Assembly (NCBI GenBank): GCA_023460715.1
Contig: JAEWPH010000257.1
Location: 1 to 18,713, forward strand
Length of the DNA stretch: 18,713 nucleotides
Origin: Pseudomonadota bacterium
Lineage (GTDB): Bacteria; Pseudomonadota; Gammaproteobacteria; Burkholderiales; Burkholderiaceae_C
Direction: 5' to 3'
This document shows positions 1 through 7,067 of this stretch, in pieces (position 1 is the first letter of the stretch; each line of letters opens with the position of its first letter). Under the pieces are notes generated by a model. That model was not told where the DNA came from and ran no database searches. It saw nothing but the letters and a program-made list of their open reading frames with translations. The translations under genes were made by a program, and so were the position numbers.

Positions 1-1
1 G

Positions 2-1360
2 GCGGCTGCCGCATCCGCTCCTGCCGCGGCCGATGGCGACGCACCGTTGCCGCCGATGTCCGACACGGCCTATGCACGCGCTTTCGCGCCCACGGCCCCC
101 CTGAGCCTGCCGCCCTCGGTGGAGCCGCTGTTCTCACAGCACAGTGGCGGCGCACCGACCGAAGCGGGTGCGCTTGATGCCGGGGCGCTGTTCTCCCGTG
201 GCCCGGCGCCTGCCGACACCCAGGCCGGCGGCCTGTGCGCCCAGGGCCAGGCACCGGCACCCCTGGCGCGCTTCGAGCACGACCCCGACCTCGAAGAGGC
301 TGCCATCCGCTTTGCCAACGGCGACTACGCCGGTGCCGAGGCCAGCCTGCGCGAGGTGCTGGCGCAACGTGAGGGCGAGGGCGCCGACGGGCAGGCCGAG
401 ATCTGGATGACGCTGTTCGATCTGTACCGCGCCATCGGGGCGCAGGAGCCGTTCGACGCCCTGTCCATCGATTTCGCCGCGCGCTTCGGGCGTTCGGCTC
501 CGCACTGGTTTTCCATGCCGGAGCAGCTGGGGCTGCCCGATCCCTCGCAGGCCGCAGCGCCTGCGCCGATCGGCCCGCAGCGCGACTTCAGCTGGAACGC
601 GCCGTCCGAACTCACGCTGCAGTCCGTGGCTGCGCTGAACGCGGCCACGGCCCGGGCTGCGTCGCCCTGGACGCTGACCTGGTCCCGGCTGTCCGCCATC
701 GACGCGCCGGCCGTAACCGCGCTGGCCGACCTGTTCACCCGGTGGGCCGACCAGGATGTGCAGCTGGGCTTCTTCGGTGCCGAGGCCCTGCACGCCGTGC
801 TGCAGGCCCGGACCCAGTCGGGCGACCGGGACTCCAGCCCGGAGTGGTGGCGTCTGCGCATGGCCTTGCTGCGGCTGGCGGGCCAGCTGGACGAATTCGA
901 GCTGGTCGCGCTGGACTACTGCGTCACGTACGAGGTGTCGCCGCCGTCCTGGGTATCGCCGCGCTGCGGCTACCTGGCCGACGACGCAACCGGCGGCGGG
1001 CTGGCGGCCTCGATGGACGCCGTGGATGGCGACGGGCATGCCAGCGGCTTCGGATCCTCCCAGCTGGCGGCCGCGGGCGACGAAACCGCGGCGCACCTGT
1101 CCGGCACCATCGAAGGCGACGCCACGCCGCTGCTGGAGCCTCTGGAGGCGCTGGTGCCGGCGAACGGTCCGCTGGTCGTGGCCTGCGACGGCCTGGTCCG
1201 CATCGACTTCGCCGCCGCCGGCTCGGTGCTGAACTGGGTGGCCGACCAGCAGGACCGGGGGCGCGTGGTCCAGTTCACGCACGTGCAGCGGCTGGTGGCC
1301 GTGTTCTTCAATGTGATCGGCATCGGTGAGCATGCCTGCGTGAGCGCACGCCGGAATTGA
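2..1360 (+). CDS. STAS-domain protein with FimV/TPR-like region, 5' partial
   Basis: The frame is open to the left edge, so the true start lies outside the window; the first internal candidates are a TTG at 47 and an ATG at 56. The visible part starts with an Ala/Pro-rich, low-complexity stretch (to about 270). A helical region follows (about 281-512, [17 protein letters not shown]) that resembles TPR or FimV C-terminal repeats. Two segments with STAS-like alternation come next. The first is about 590-830 ([20 protein letters not shown]) and the second about 1091-1345 ([20 protein letters not shown], then [18 protein letters not shown]). STAS domains, as in MlaB or anti-sigma-factor antagonists, bind protein partners or sit beside ABC transporters. 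No catalytic residues or membrane segments are visible. It reads in the same direction as hslV and ends 50 bp before it. The function is unknown; the domain call is from pattern memory and moderately sure. Confidence 0.8.
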   Translation, partial: AAAASAPAAADGDAPLPPMSDTAYARAFAPTAPLSLPPSVEPLFSQHSGGAPTEAGALDAGALFSRGPAPADTQAGGLCAQGQAPAPLARFEHDPDLEEAAIRFANGDYAGAEASLREVLAQREGEGADGQAEIWMTLFDLYRAIGAQEPFDALSIDFAARFGRSAPHWFSMPEQLGLPDPSQAAAPAPIGPQRDFSWNAPSELTLQSVAALNAATARAASPWTLTWSRLSAIDAPAVTALADLFTRWADQDVQLGFFGAEALHAVLQARTQSGDRDSSPEWWRLRMALLRLAGQLDEFELVALDYCVTYEVSPPSWVSPRCGYLADDATGGGLAASMDAVDGDGHASGFGSSQLAAAGDETAAHLSGTIEGDATPLLEPLEALVPANGPLVVACDGLVRIDFAAAGSVLNWVADQQDRGRVVQFTHVQRLVAVFFNVIGIGEHACVSARRN

Positions 1361-1410
1361 TGCGCGCCGCGGCTTGCAAACGCTGCAGGCCGACCCCAGA
1401 TGCCAACGCT

Positions 1411-1959
1411 ATGGAACAGTACCACGGCACCACCATCCTCAGCGTCCGCCGCACCTTGGCGGACGGCGGCATCCAAGTCGCCATCGGCGGCGACGGCCAG
1501 GTCACCCTGGGCAACATCGTCGTCAAGGGCACGGCACGCAAGGTGCGCAAGCTCTACCACGGCAAGGTGCTTGCCGGCTTCGCAGGCGCCACGGCCGACG
1601 CCTTCACGCTCTTCGAGCGCTTCGAGGCCAAGCTGGAAAAGCACCAGGGCCACCTGACGCGCGCGGCCATCGAGCTCACCAAGGACTGGCGCACCGACCG
1701 CGTGCTGCGCCGGCTGGAGGCCATGCTGGCCGTGGCCGACGCCAGCGCCTCGCTCATCATCACCGGCAACGGCGACGTGCTGGAGCCCGAGCAGGGCATC
1801 GTCGCCATCGGATCGGGCGGTGCCTATGCGCATTCGGCCGCCAAGGCGCTGCTGGTGAACACCGAGCTTTCCGCGCAGGACATCGTGAAGAAGTCCCTCG
1901 AGATCGCTGGCGAGCTGTGCATCTACACCAACATGCACCACACCATCGAGACGCTGTAA
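1411..1959 (+). CDS. hslV: ATP-dependent protease subunit HslV (ClpQ)
   Basis: Peptidase subunit of the cytoplasmic HslUV protease, a proteasome-like double hexamer using an N-terminal threonine nucleophile. The protein has 182 residues, about the family size. It begins MEQYHG followed by TTILSVRR, so removal of a six-residue propeptide would expose the catalytic Thr. Family landmarks are [43 protein letters not shown] and AIGSGGAYA. The start was chosen at 1411 because residues from there match the family. The frame extends upstream to 1357, but that part ([11 protein letters not shown]) is unlike HslV. No strong Shine-Dalgarno site is visible. The segment between SVRR and GGDGQ ([11 protein letters not shown]) is about five residues longer than in E. 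coli HslV, probably a surface hairpin. It is followed 96 bp later by hslU. Confidence 0.97.
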   Translation: MEQYHGTTILSVRRTLADGGIQVAIGGDGQVTLGNIVVKGTARKVRKLYHGKVLAGFAGATADAFTLFERFEAKLEKHQGHLTRAAIELTKDWRTDRVLRRLEAMLAVADASASLIITGNGDVLEPEQGIVAIGSGGAYAHSAAKALLVNTELSAQDIVKKSLEIAGELCIYTNMHHTIETL

Positions 1960-1985
1960 GCGTCTGGATGCGTCACTATCGAATG

Positions 1986-2022
1986 CATAGCTGCTTGCGC
2001 TTGCTGGATAAGCGCTGGCGGC
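1986..2022 (+). repeat. Dispersed hairpin element, copy A (hslV-hslU gap)
   Basis: This lies in the 96-bp gap between hslV and hslU. The arms are CATAGCTGCTTGCGC and AGCGCTGGCGGC. Bases 1990-2002 pair with 2010-2022 as a 13-position stem with one T-T mismatch and two G-T wobbles, around a 7-nt loop (2003-2009). A1989-T2023 can extend it. A short T-containing run (GGTTTGT) follows but there is no real U-tract, so an intrinsic terminator is doubtful. Related sequences lie inside murD, murE, murC and possibly murG. I recall similar AGCTGCT-GCGC / AGCGCT elements as common intergenic repeats in Comamonadaceae, but this is unverified. Confidence 0.6.
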
Positions 2023-2055
2023 TGGTTTGTCACTGAATCACAGGCAGATATCCCC

Positions 2056-3387
2056 ATGTCCTCCATGACCCCCCAGGAAATCGTCTCCGAGCTGGACCAC
2101 CACATCGTCGGCCAGGCCAGCGCCAAGCGGGCCGTGGCCATTGCGCTGCGCAACCGCTGGCGCCGCCAGCAGGTCGACAGCAGCCTGCGCCACGAAATCA
2201 CGCCCAAGAACATTCTCATGATCGGCCCCACCGGCGTGGGCAAGACCGAGATCGCCCGCCGCCTGGCCCGGCTGGCCGATGCGCCGTTCATCAAGGTCGA
2301 GGCGACCAAGTTCACCGAGGTGGGCTACGTGGGCAAGGACGTCGACTCCATCATCCGCGACTTGGTCGAGATGGCCGTCAAGCAGACGCGCGAGAGCGAT
2401 GTGAAGAAGCTGCGCGCCCGCGCCGAGGACGCTGCAGAGGACCGCATCCTCGACGTGCTGATTCCTCCGGCGCGCAGCACGGGTGCTGCCCCCGACGCGG
2501 CGCCGGCGGACAACACCGCGCGCCAGGTCTTCCGTAAGAAGCTGCGCGAGGGCCAGCTCGACGACAAGGAGATCGAGATCGACGTGGCCGACGCGCGGCC
2601 GCAGCTGGAGATCATGGGCCCGCAGGGGATGGAGGAAATGGCCGAGCAGCTGCGCGGCATGTTCAGCCAGATGGGCCAGGAACGCCGCCAGACCCGCAAG
2701 CTCAAGATCAAGGAAGCGCTCAAGCTGCTCACCGACGAAGAAGCCGGCAAGCTGGTGAACGAAGAGGACGTGAAGACCCGCGCCCTGCAGAACGCCGAGC
2801 AGAACGGCATCGTCTTCCTGGACGAGATCGACAAGGTGGCGACGCGACAGGAGACCAGCGGCTCCGATGTCTCTCGCCAGGGCGTGCAGCGCGACCTGCT
2901 GCCGCTGGTGGAGGGCACGACCGTCACCACCAAGTACGGCATGGTCAAGACCGACCACATCCTGTTCATCGCCTCGGGCGCCTTCCATTTGAGCAAGCCC
3001 AGCGACCTGATCCCCGAGCTGCAGGGGCGCTTTCCGATCCGTGTGGAACTGGAGTCGCTGTCGGTGCAGGACTTCGAGGCCATCCTGACGAGCACGCATG
3101 CGTCGCTGGTGAAGCAGTACCAGGCCCTGCTGGCCACCGAGGGCGTGACCCTCGAATTCGCGCCCGATGGCATCACCCGCCTGGCCCACATCGCCTTCGA
3201 GGTGAACGAGCGCACCGAGAACATCGGCGCGCGCCGGCTGTCCACGGTGATGGAGCGCCTGCTGGACGAGGTGAGCTTTGACGCCGTGAAGCTCTCGGGG
3301 CAGACGGTGGTCGTCGATGCCGCCTACGTGAACGCCCGCCTCGAATCCTTGAGCCAGGACGAGGACTTGTCTCGATACATCTTGTGA
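2056..3387 (+). CDS. hslU: ATP-dependent protease ATPase subunit HslU (ClpY)
   Basis: AAA+ unfoldase that recognises, unfolds and feeds substrates into HslV. The protein has 443 residues, the usual length. Motifs in order: the N-terminal [16 protein letters not shown]; Walker [10 protein letters not shown] at residues 57-65; [17 protein letters not shown] with the pore GYVG motif; the variable I domain in the middle; Walker B VFLDEIDK with D256 and E257; a sensor/arginine region around [13 protein letters not shown]; and a C-terminal end SRYIL, the tail that docks into HslV. The ATG at 2056 gives the canonical N-terminus; another ATG lies three codons later. No strong ribosome site is evident upstream. 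Pairing with hslV leaves no doubt about the identification. In E. coli one HslUV substrate is the division inhibitor SulA, a loose functional link to the dcw cluster downstream. Confidence 0.98.
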   Translation: MSSMTPQEIVSELDHHIVGQASAKRAVAIALRNRWRRQQVDSSLRHEITPKNILMIGPTGVGKTEIARRLARLADAPFIKVEATKFTEVGYVGKDVDSIIRDLVEMAVKQTRESDVKKLRARAEDAAEDRILDVLIPPARSTGAAPDAAPADNTARQVFRKKLREGQLDDKEIEIDVADARPQLEIMGPQGMEEMAEQLRGMFSQMGQERRQTRKLKIKEALKLLTDEEAGKLVNEEDVKTRALQNAEQNGIVFLDEIDKVATRQETSGSDVSRQGVQRDLLPLVEGTTVTTKYGMVKTDHILFIASGAFHLSKPSDLIPELQGRFPIRVELESLSVQDFEAILTSTHASLVKQYQALLATEGVTLEFAPDGITRLAHIAFEVNERTENIGARRLSTVMERLLDEVSFDAVKLSGQTVVVDAAYVNARLESLSQDEDLSRYIL

Positions 3388-3391
3388 AGTG

Positions 3392-3410
3392 ACGGGCCGC
3401 CCCGGCCCGT
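3392..3410 (+). terminator. GC-rich hairpin after hslU, possible terminator
   Basis: A perfect 7-bp stem, ACGGGCC (3392-3398) with GGCCCGT (3404-3410), closes a 5-nt loop and begins five bases after the hslU stop. No T-run follows (next bases GCCTTCAGG), so it does not fit a classic intrinsic terminator. It may instead protect the 3' end of the hslVU message or act with Rho. Confidence 0.45.
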
Positions 3411-3535
3411 GCCTTCAGGTATCACTTGCAGAGCCTACTCTAAGTGCTTATGCAATAAGGGAATTTGCGCTATTGCTCCCTGCAAAACAGGCGCTAAGTC
3501 CTTGATTTCATTGAAAAATTTTGTTGCAAGCCCCC

Positions 3536-3563
3536 TTGCGTGCTGTGCTTTTGCTGCTACAGT
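3536..3563 (+). promoter_or_regulatory. Probable sigma-70 promoter of the dcw cluster (extended -10)
   Basis: A candidate extended -10, TGCTACAGT (3555-3563), is preceded at 16 bp by a weak -35, TTGCGT (3536-3541). It lies in a stretch clearly more AT-rich than the surrounding coding DNA. The expected start of transcription is near 3570, giving a leader of about 75 nt before the mraZ GTG. The repeats at 3561-3594 overlap the -10 and the predicted start, where a repressor would block RNA polymerase. This is inferred from consensus only. Confidence 0.5.
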
Positions 3564-3594
3564 GCAAAAAAGTGCAATTAAGTGGTGAAAAGTG
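3561..3594 (+). promoter_or_regulatory. MraZ operator: four AGTG repeats at 10-bp spacing
   Basis: AGTG occurs at 3561, 3571, 3581 and 3591, exactly one helical turn apart; each is preceded by A or C and three of the four are followed by C. MraZ proteins are ring-shaped AbrB-fold regulators known to bind arrays of short direct repeats at about 10-bp spacing upstream of their own gene (TGGGN boxes in E. coli, AAAGTG boxes in mycoplasmas). Position, spacing and the adjacent mraZ gene make autoregulation of the cluster the natural reading. The number of repeats is seen directly; the binding is inferred. Confidence 0.75.
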
Positions 3595-3644
3595 CCCTCG
3601 GCGCCCGTTTTGGGCGATGCGGGACCAAGCTGGGGTTTCAATCC

Positions 3645-4073
3645 GTGTTTCAAGGGGCGTCATCGCTGAGTCTGGATGCCAAGGGGCGGCTGTCTGTGCC
3701 GACCCGGCACCGTGACGTCCTCTCGGCGACGGCGGGTGGCCAGCTCACGATCACCAAGCACCCCCACGGCTGCCTGATGGTGTTCCCGCGCCCCGAGTGG
3801 GAGAAATTCCGCGAACGCATTGCCGAACTGCCCATGTCCGCCCAGTGGTGGAAGCGCATCTTCCTGGGCAACGCCATGGATGTGGAGATGGACGGCACCG
3901 GCCGCGTGCTGGTCTCGCCCGAGCTGCGCCAGGCGGCCGGCATCACCAAGGACACGATGCTGCTCGGCATGGGCAACCACTTCGAGCTGTGGGACAAGGC
4001 CACGTACGACGCGCAGGAAGCGCAGGCCATGCAGGGCGAGATGCCCGAAGCCTTCAAGGACTTCTCGTTCTAA
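3645..4073 (+). CDS. mraZ: Transcriptional regulator MraZ
   Basis: First gene of the dcw cluster, 142 residues. It has two tandem SpoVT/AbrB-like domains, each with the family signature: DAKGR at residues 11-15 (followed by LSVPTRHR) and DGTGR at residues 83-87 (followed by VLVSPELR). MraZ forms a ring, binds direct repeats in its own promoter and controls the cluster; it is generally antagonised in dosage by RsmH. The GTG at 3645 gives [15 protein letters not shown], matching the family N-terminus (usually MFQGA). The frame is open farther upstream to a GTG at 3582, but that part overlaps the operator repeats and is not family-like. The ribosome site is weak: only GGGG at 3632-3635, nine bases before the start. 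The gene ends eight bases before rsmH. Confidence 0.96.
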   Translation: MFQGASSLSLDAKGRLSVPTRHRDVLSATAGGQLTITKHPHGCLMVFPRPEWEKFRERIAELPMSAQWWKRIFLGNAMDVEMDGTGRVLVSPELRQAAGITKDTMLLGMGNHFELWDKATYDAQEAQAMQGEMPEAFKDFSF

Positions 4074-4081
4074 GGCACGAC

Positions 4082-5011
4082 GTGAACCATCCGCTGCAGC
4101 ACACCACCGTCCTTCTCGACGAAGCGGTCGATGCCCTTTTGGGCGCGGCCGGCGATCCGCCGTCCGGCACCTTCGTCGACGGCACCTTCGGCAGAGGAGG
4201 GCACTCGCGGCGCATCCTGCTGCGGCTCGGGCCCTCAGGGCGCCTGGTGGCGTTCGACAAGGACCCCGAAGCCATTCACGAGGCAGCGCGCATCACCGAT
4301 GCGCGTTTTGCCATCCGGCACGAAGGTTTCAGCCACCTGGGCGATCTGCCCGAAGGCAGCGTGGCCGGGCTGCTGATGGACCTGGGCGTCAGCTCGCCCC
4401 AGATCGACAGCCCGGAGCGCGGCTTCAGTTTCCGTTTCGACGGGCCGCTCGACATGCGCATGGACACCACCCGCGGCCAGAGCGTGGCCGAGTGGCTGGC
4501 CGAGGCCGAGGTCGGGCAGATTGCGGAGGTGATACGTGAATACGGTGAAGAACGGTTTGCTGGCCCCATTGCAAAGGCGATTGTTGCTTGGCGGCAGGAA
4601 CGGGGCCCTCTTGCAACCACCGCCGAGCTGGCCCAGCTCGTGGCTGGCGCGGTCAAAACCCGCGAGCAGGGCCAGAACCCTGCAACGCGCACATTTCAGG
4701 CTCTTCGGATTTTCATCAATGCCGAGCTTGAAGAGCTGCAACAGGCGCTAGAAGCCAGCCTGCGGGTGCTCGCGCCCGGCGGGCGGCTGGTGGTCATCAG
4801 CTTCCACTCGCTCGAAGACCGCATCGTCAAGCAGTTCATCGCCCAGCATTCCAAGGAGGTCTACGACCGCCGTGCTCCGTTCGCCGCGCCGCAGCCCATG
4901 CGCCTGAAGGCGCTGGAGCGCACCAAGCCCAGCGCACAGGAAGTGGCCGCCAACCCCCGGGCGCGCAGCGCCGTCATGCGCGTGGCCGAACGCACGGAGG
5001 TGCCGGCATGA
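4082..5011 (+). CDS. rsmH: 16S rRNA (cytosine-1402-N4)-methyltransferase RsmH
   Basis: SAM-dependent enzyme (former MraW) that methylates N4 of C1402 in the 16S rRNA decoding centre, 309 residues, the normal length. Visible family motifs are the N-terminal [13 protein letters not shown], the SAM-binding [65 protein letters not shown] and the C-terminal [16 protein letters not shown]. The GTG start at 4082 ([12 protein letters not shown]) is the only start in this frame that gives a family-like N-terminus. It lies eight bases after the mraZ stop; TAAGG from the mraZ stop may serve as a weak ribosome site. The stop overlaps the ftsL start (ATGA). Confidence 0.98.
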   Translation: MNHPLQHTTVLLDEAVDALLGAAGDPPSGTFVDGTFGRGGHSRRILLRLGPSGRLVAFDKDPEAIHEAARITDARFAIRHEGFSHLGDLPEGSVAGLLMDLGVSSPQIDSPERGFSFRFDGPLDMRMDTTRGQSVAEWLAEAEVGQIAEVIREYGEERFAGPIAKAIVAWRQERGPLATTAELAQLVAGAVKTREQGQNPATRTFQALRIFINAELEELQQALEASLRVLAPGGRLVVISFHSLEDRIVKQFIAQHSKEVYDRRAPFAAPQPMRLKALERTKPSAQEVAANPRARSAVMRVAERTEVPA

Positions 5012-5322
5012 CACGCCTGAGCCTCGTGCTGCTGCTGGCCGTGATGGCCAGTGCCCTGTACCTGGTGCGCACGCAGTACGACTCGCGCCGCCTGTTCACC
5101 GAACTCGACCGCGCCGTGGCCGAGTCGCGCCGTCTGGAAACCGAGCACCAGCGCCTGCAGGTGGAAAAGCGCGCCCAGGCCACGCCGCTGCGCGTGGAGA
5201 AGCTCGCGCGCGACCGGCTGCAGATGCACACCGCCACGCCGGCGATCACGCAGTACGTGATGGACGACGGCACGCCGGTGGCGATGCCCACCGCGCCCGT
5301 CGCCAGCGGAGTCCGCCCATGA
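5008..5322 (+). CDS. ftsL: Cell division protein FtsL
   Basis: Small bitopic membrane protein of the divisome, 104 residues. One membrane segment near the N-terminus (about residues 4-20, [17 protein letters not shown]) is followed by a periplasmic heptad-rich coiled coil (about 30-75). FtsL forms a complex with FtsB and FtsQ that recruits and activates FtsW and FtsI at the septum. Sequence conservation in this family is low, so the call rests on size, topology and position between rsmH and ftsI, where it is standard. It overlaps both neighbours by 4 bp (ATGA at 5008 and at 5319). Confidence 0.95.
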   Translation: MTRLSLVLLLAVMASALYLVRTQYDSRRLFTELDRAVAESRRLETEHQRLQVEKRAQATPLRVEKLARDRLQMHTATPAITQYVMDDGTPVAMPTAPVASGVRP

Positions 5323-7067
5323 GCAGCCGCAGCGTGAACTACACGTCCAGCCCGCTGCTGGCGAGCAAGACGCCGGTCTGGCGCAGCAAGTTCATCGTGG
5401 CCATGGTGGCGCTGGGCTTCGTGGGCCTGGCCGGCCGCGCGGCCTACGTACAGGTCTTCGGCAATGCCTTCTTCCAGCGCCAGGGCGAGGTGCGTTTCGC
5501 CCGCACGCTGGAGCTGCCGGCCAACCGGGGCCGCATCCTGGACCGCAATGGGCTAATCCTCGCCTCCAGCGTGCCGGCCGCCAGCATCTGGGCCATTCCC
5601 GAAGACGTGGAGCAGGACAAGCCCGAAGTGCGCGCCAAGCTGCAGCAGCTGGCCAAGCTGCTGGAGATGTCCCCGTCCGCGCTGCAGGCCAAGCTGGCCG
5701 ACGAGGACAAGACCTTCGTCTGGATCAAGCGCCAGCTCGACTGGGAGGTGGGCCAGAAGGTGGCTGCGCTCGACATCAAGGGCATCTACCAGCGCAAGGA
5801 ATACAAGCGCCAGTACCCCGAGGGGGAATCCGCCGCGCACGTGGTGGGCTTCACCAACGTGGAAGACCAGGGCCAGGAAGGCATGGAACTCGCCTTCAAC
5901 AAGGAGCTGGGCGGCAAGCCCGGCTCGCGCCGCGTGATCAAGGACCGCCTGGGTCGCGTGGTGGAAGGCATCGGTGCCGAAGTGCCGCCGGTGGACGGAC
6001 AGGACATGCAGCTGTCCATCGACAGCAAGGTGCAGTTCTTTGCGTACCAGAAGCTGCGCGACCAGATCGCCCTGCACAAGGCCAAGGCCGGCAGCGTGGT
6101 GGTGCTGGATGCGCACACGGGCGAACTGCTGGCGCTGGCCAACTACCCCAGCTACGTGCCCGACAAGCGCCAGAATCTCACCGGCGAGCAGCTGCGCAAC
6201 CGCGCGCTGACCGATGTGTTCGAGCCCGGATCGACGATGAAGCCGTTCACCATCGGCCTGGCGCTGAATACGGGCCGCGTGAGGCCGGACACCATCGTCG
6301 ACACGAATCCGGGCCGCGTCACCATCACGGGCTCCACCATTTCGGACACCAGCAACCATGGCGTGCTGACGGTGGAGGGCGTGATCCAGAAGTCGAGCAA
6401 CGTGGGCACCACCAAGATCGCCATGCAGTTGCCGGCCAAGGAAATGTGGGAGACCTTCTCCGCCGCCGGCTTCGGGCAGAAGCCGCAGATCCACTTTCCG
6501 GGCGTGGTGAGCGGCCGGCTGCGTCCGTACAAGACCTGGCGCCCGGTGGAACAGGCCACCATGTCGTACGGCTACGGCCTCTCGGCCAGTCTGTTGCAGA
6601 TGGCCCGCTCGTACACCGTGTTCGCCAACGACGGCAAGATCATTCCGGCGACCATGCTCAAGAGCCACGAACCGGCCGTGGGCGTGCCCGTGTTCACCGA
6701 ACGCACGGCCGGCCAGGTGCGCAAGATGCTGCAGATGGCCGCCGGTCCGGGCGGCACGGGGCAGAAGGCGCAGACCGTGGGCTATTCGGTCGGCGGCAAG
6801 TCGGGCACCGCCCGCAAACAGGTGGGCAAGAGCTACGCCTCGGGCAAGTACCGTTCGTGGTTCACCGGCATGGCGCCCATCGACAAGCCGCGCATCATCG
6901 TCGCGGTGATGATCGACGAGCCCAGCAACGGCGTGTACTACGGCGGCGCCGTGGCGGGGCCGGTGTTCAGCGAGGTGGTGCAGCAGACGCTGCGCATGAT
7001 GGGCGTGCAGCCCGACATGGCGATCCGGCCGCAGATCGTGGCCAACACGGTGGAGGAGTCGCTGTGA
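5319..7067 (+). CDS. ftsI: Peptidoglycan D,D-transpeptidase FtsI (PBP3)
   Basis: Septal class B penicillin-binding protein that cross-links new peptidoglycan together with FtsW, 582 residues. A short cytoplasmic tail precedes one membrane anchor (about residues 24-45, FIVAMVALGFVGLAG). The pedestal domain includes ANRGRILDRNG and AAHVVGFTNVEDQGQEGME. The transpeptidase domain has all three active-site motifs: STMK with nucleophile S305 and K308, SSN at 359-361 and KSGTA beginning at K494. GYGLSASLLQMARSY is also typical. No sign of truncation or of a missing residue. It overlaps ftsL by ATGA and murE by GTGA. Confidence 0.98.
   Translation: MSSRSVNYTSSPLLASKTPVWRSKFIVAMVALGFVGLAGRAAYVQVFGNAFFQRQGEVRFARTLELPANRGRILDRNGLILASSVPAASIWAIPEDVEQDKPEVRAKLQQLAKLLEMSPSALQAKLADEDKTFVWIKRQLDWEVGQKVAALDIKGIYQRKEYKRQYPEGESAAHVVGFTNVEDQGQEGMELAFNKELGGKPGSRRVIKDRLGRVVEGIGAEVPPVDGQDMQLSIDSKVQFFAYQKLRDQIALHKAKAGSVVVLDAHTGELLALANYPSYVPDKRQNLTGEQLRNRALTDVFEPGSTMKPFTIGLALNTGRVRPDTIVDTNPGRVTITGSTISDTSNHGVLTVEGVIQKSSNVGTTKIAMQLPAKEMWETFSAAGFGQKPQIHFPGVVSGRLRPYKTWRPVEQATMSYGYGLSASLLQMARSYTVFANDGKIIPATMLKSHEPAVGVPVFTERTAGQVRKMLQMAAGPGGTGQKAQTVGYSVGGKSGTARKQVGKSYASGKYRSWFTGMAPIDKPRIIVAVMIDEPSNGVYYGGAVAGPVFSEVVQQTLRMMGVQPDMAIRPQIVANTVEESL

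Noticed and set aside
1357..1410. Upstream start for hslV
   Set aside because: It would put 18 unrelated residues before the MEQYHG propeptide.
3392..3410. Calling the hairpin after hslU a definite intrinsic terminator
   Set aside because: There is no T-run after the stem, so it is listed only as a possible terminator.
3582..3644. Upstream GTG start for mraZ
   Set aside because: The extra 21 residues are not MraZ-like and their DNA overlaps the operator repeats; the GTG at 3645 gives the family N-terminus.
4727..4762. Similarity of GAGCTGCAACAGGCGCTAGAAGCC in rsmH to the dispersed element
   Set aside because: Only short pieces match, and the encoded [12 protein letters not shown] is what the RsmH family normally has here, so no repeat insertion is needed to explain it.
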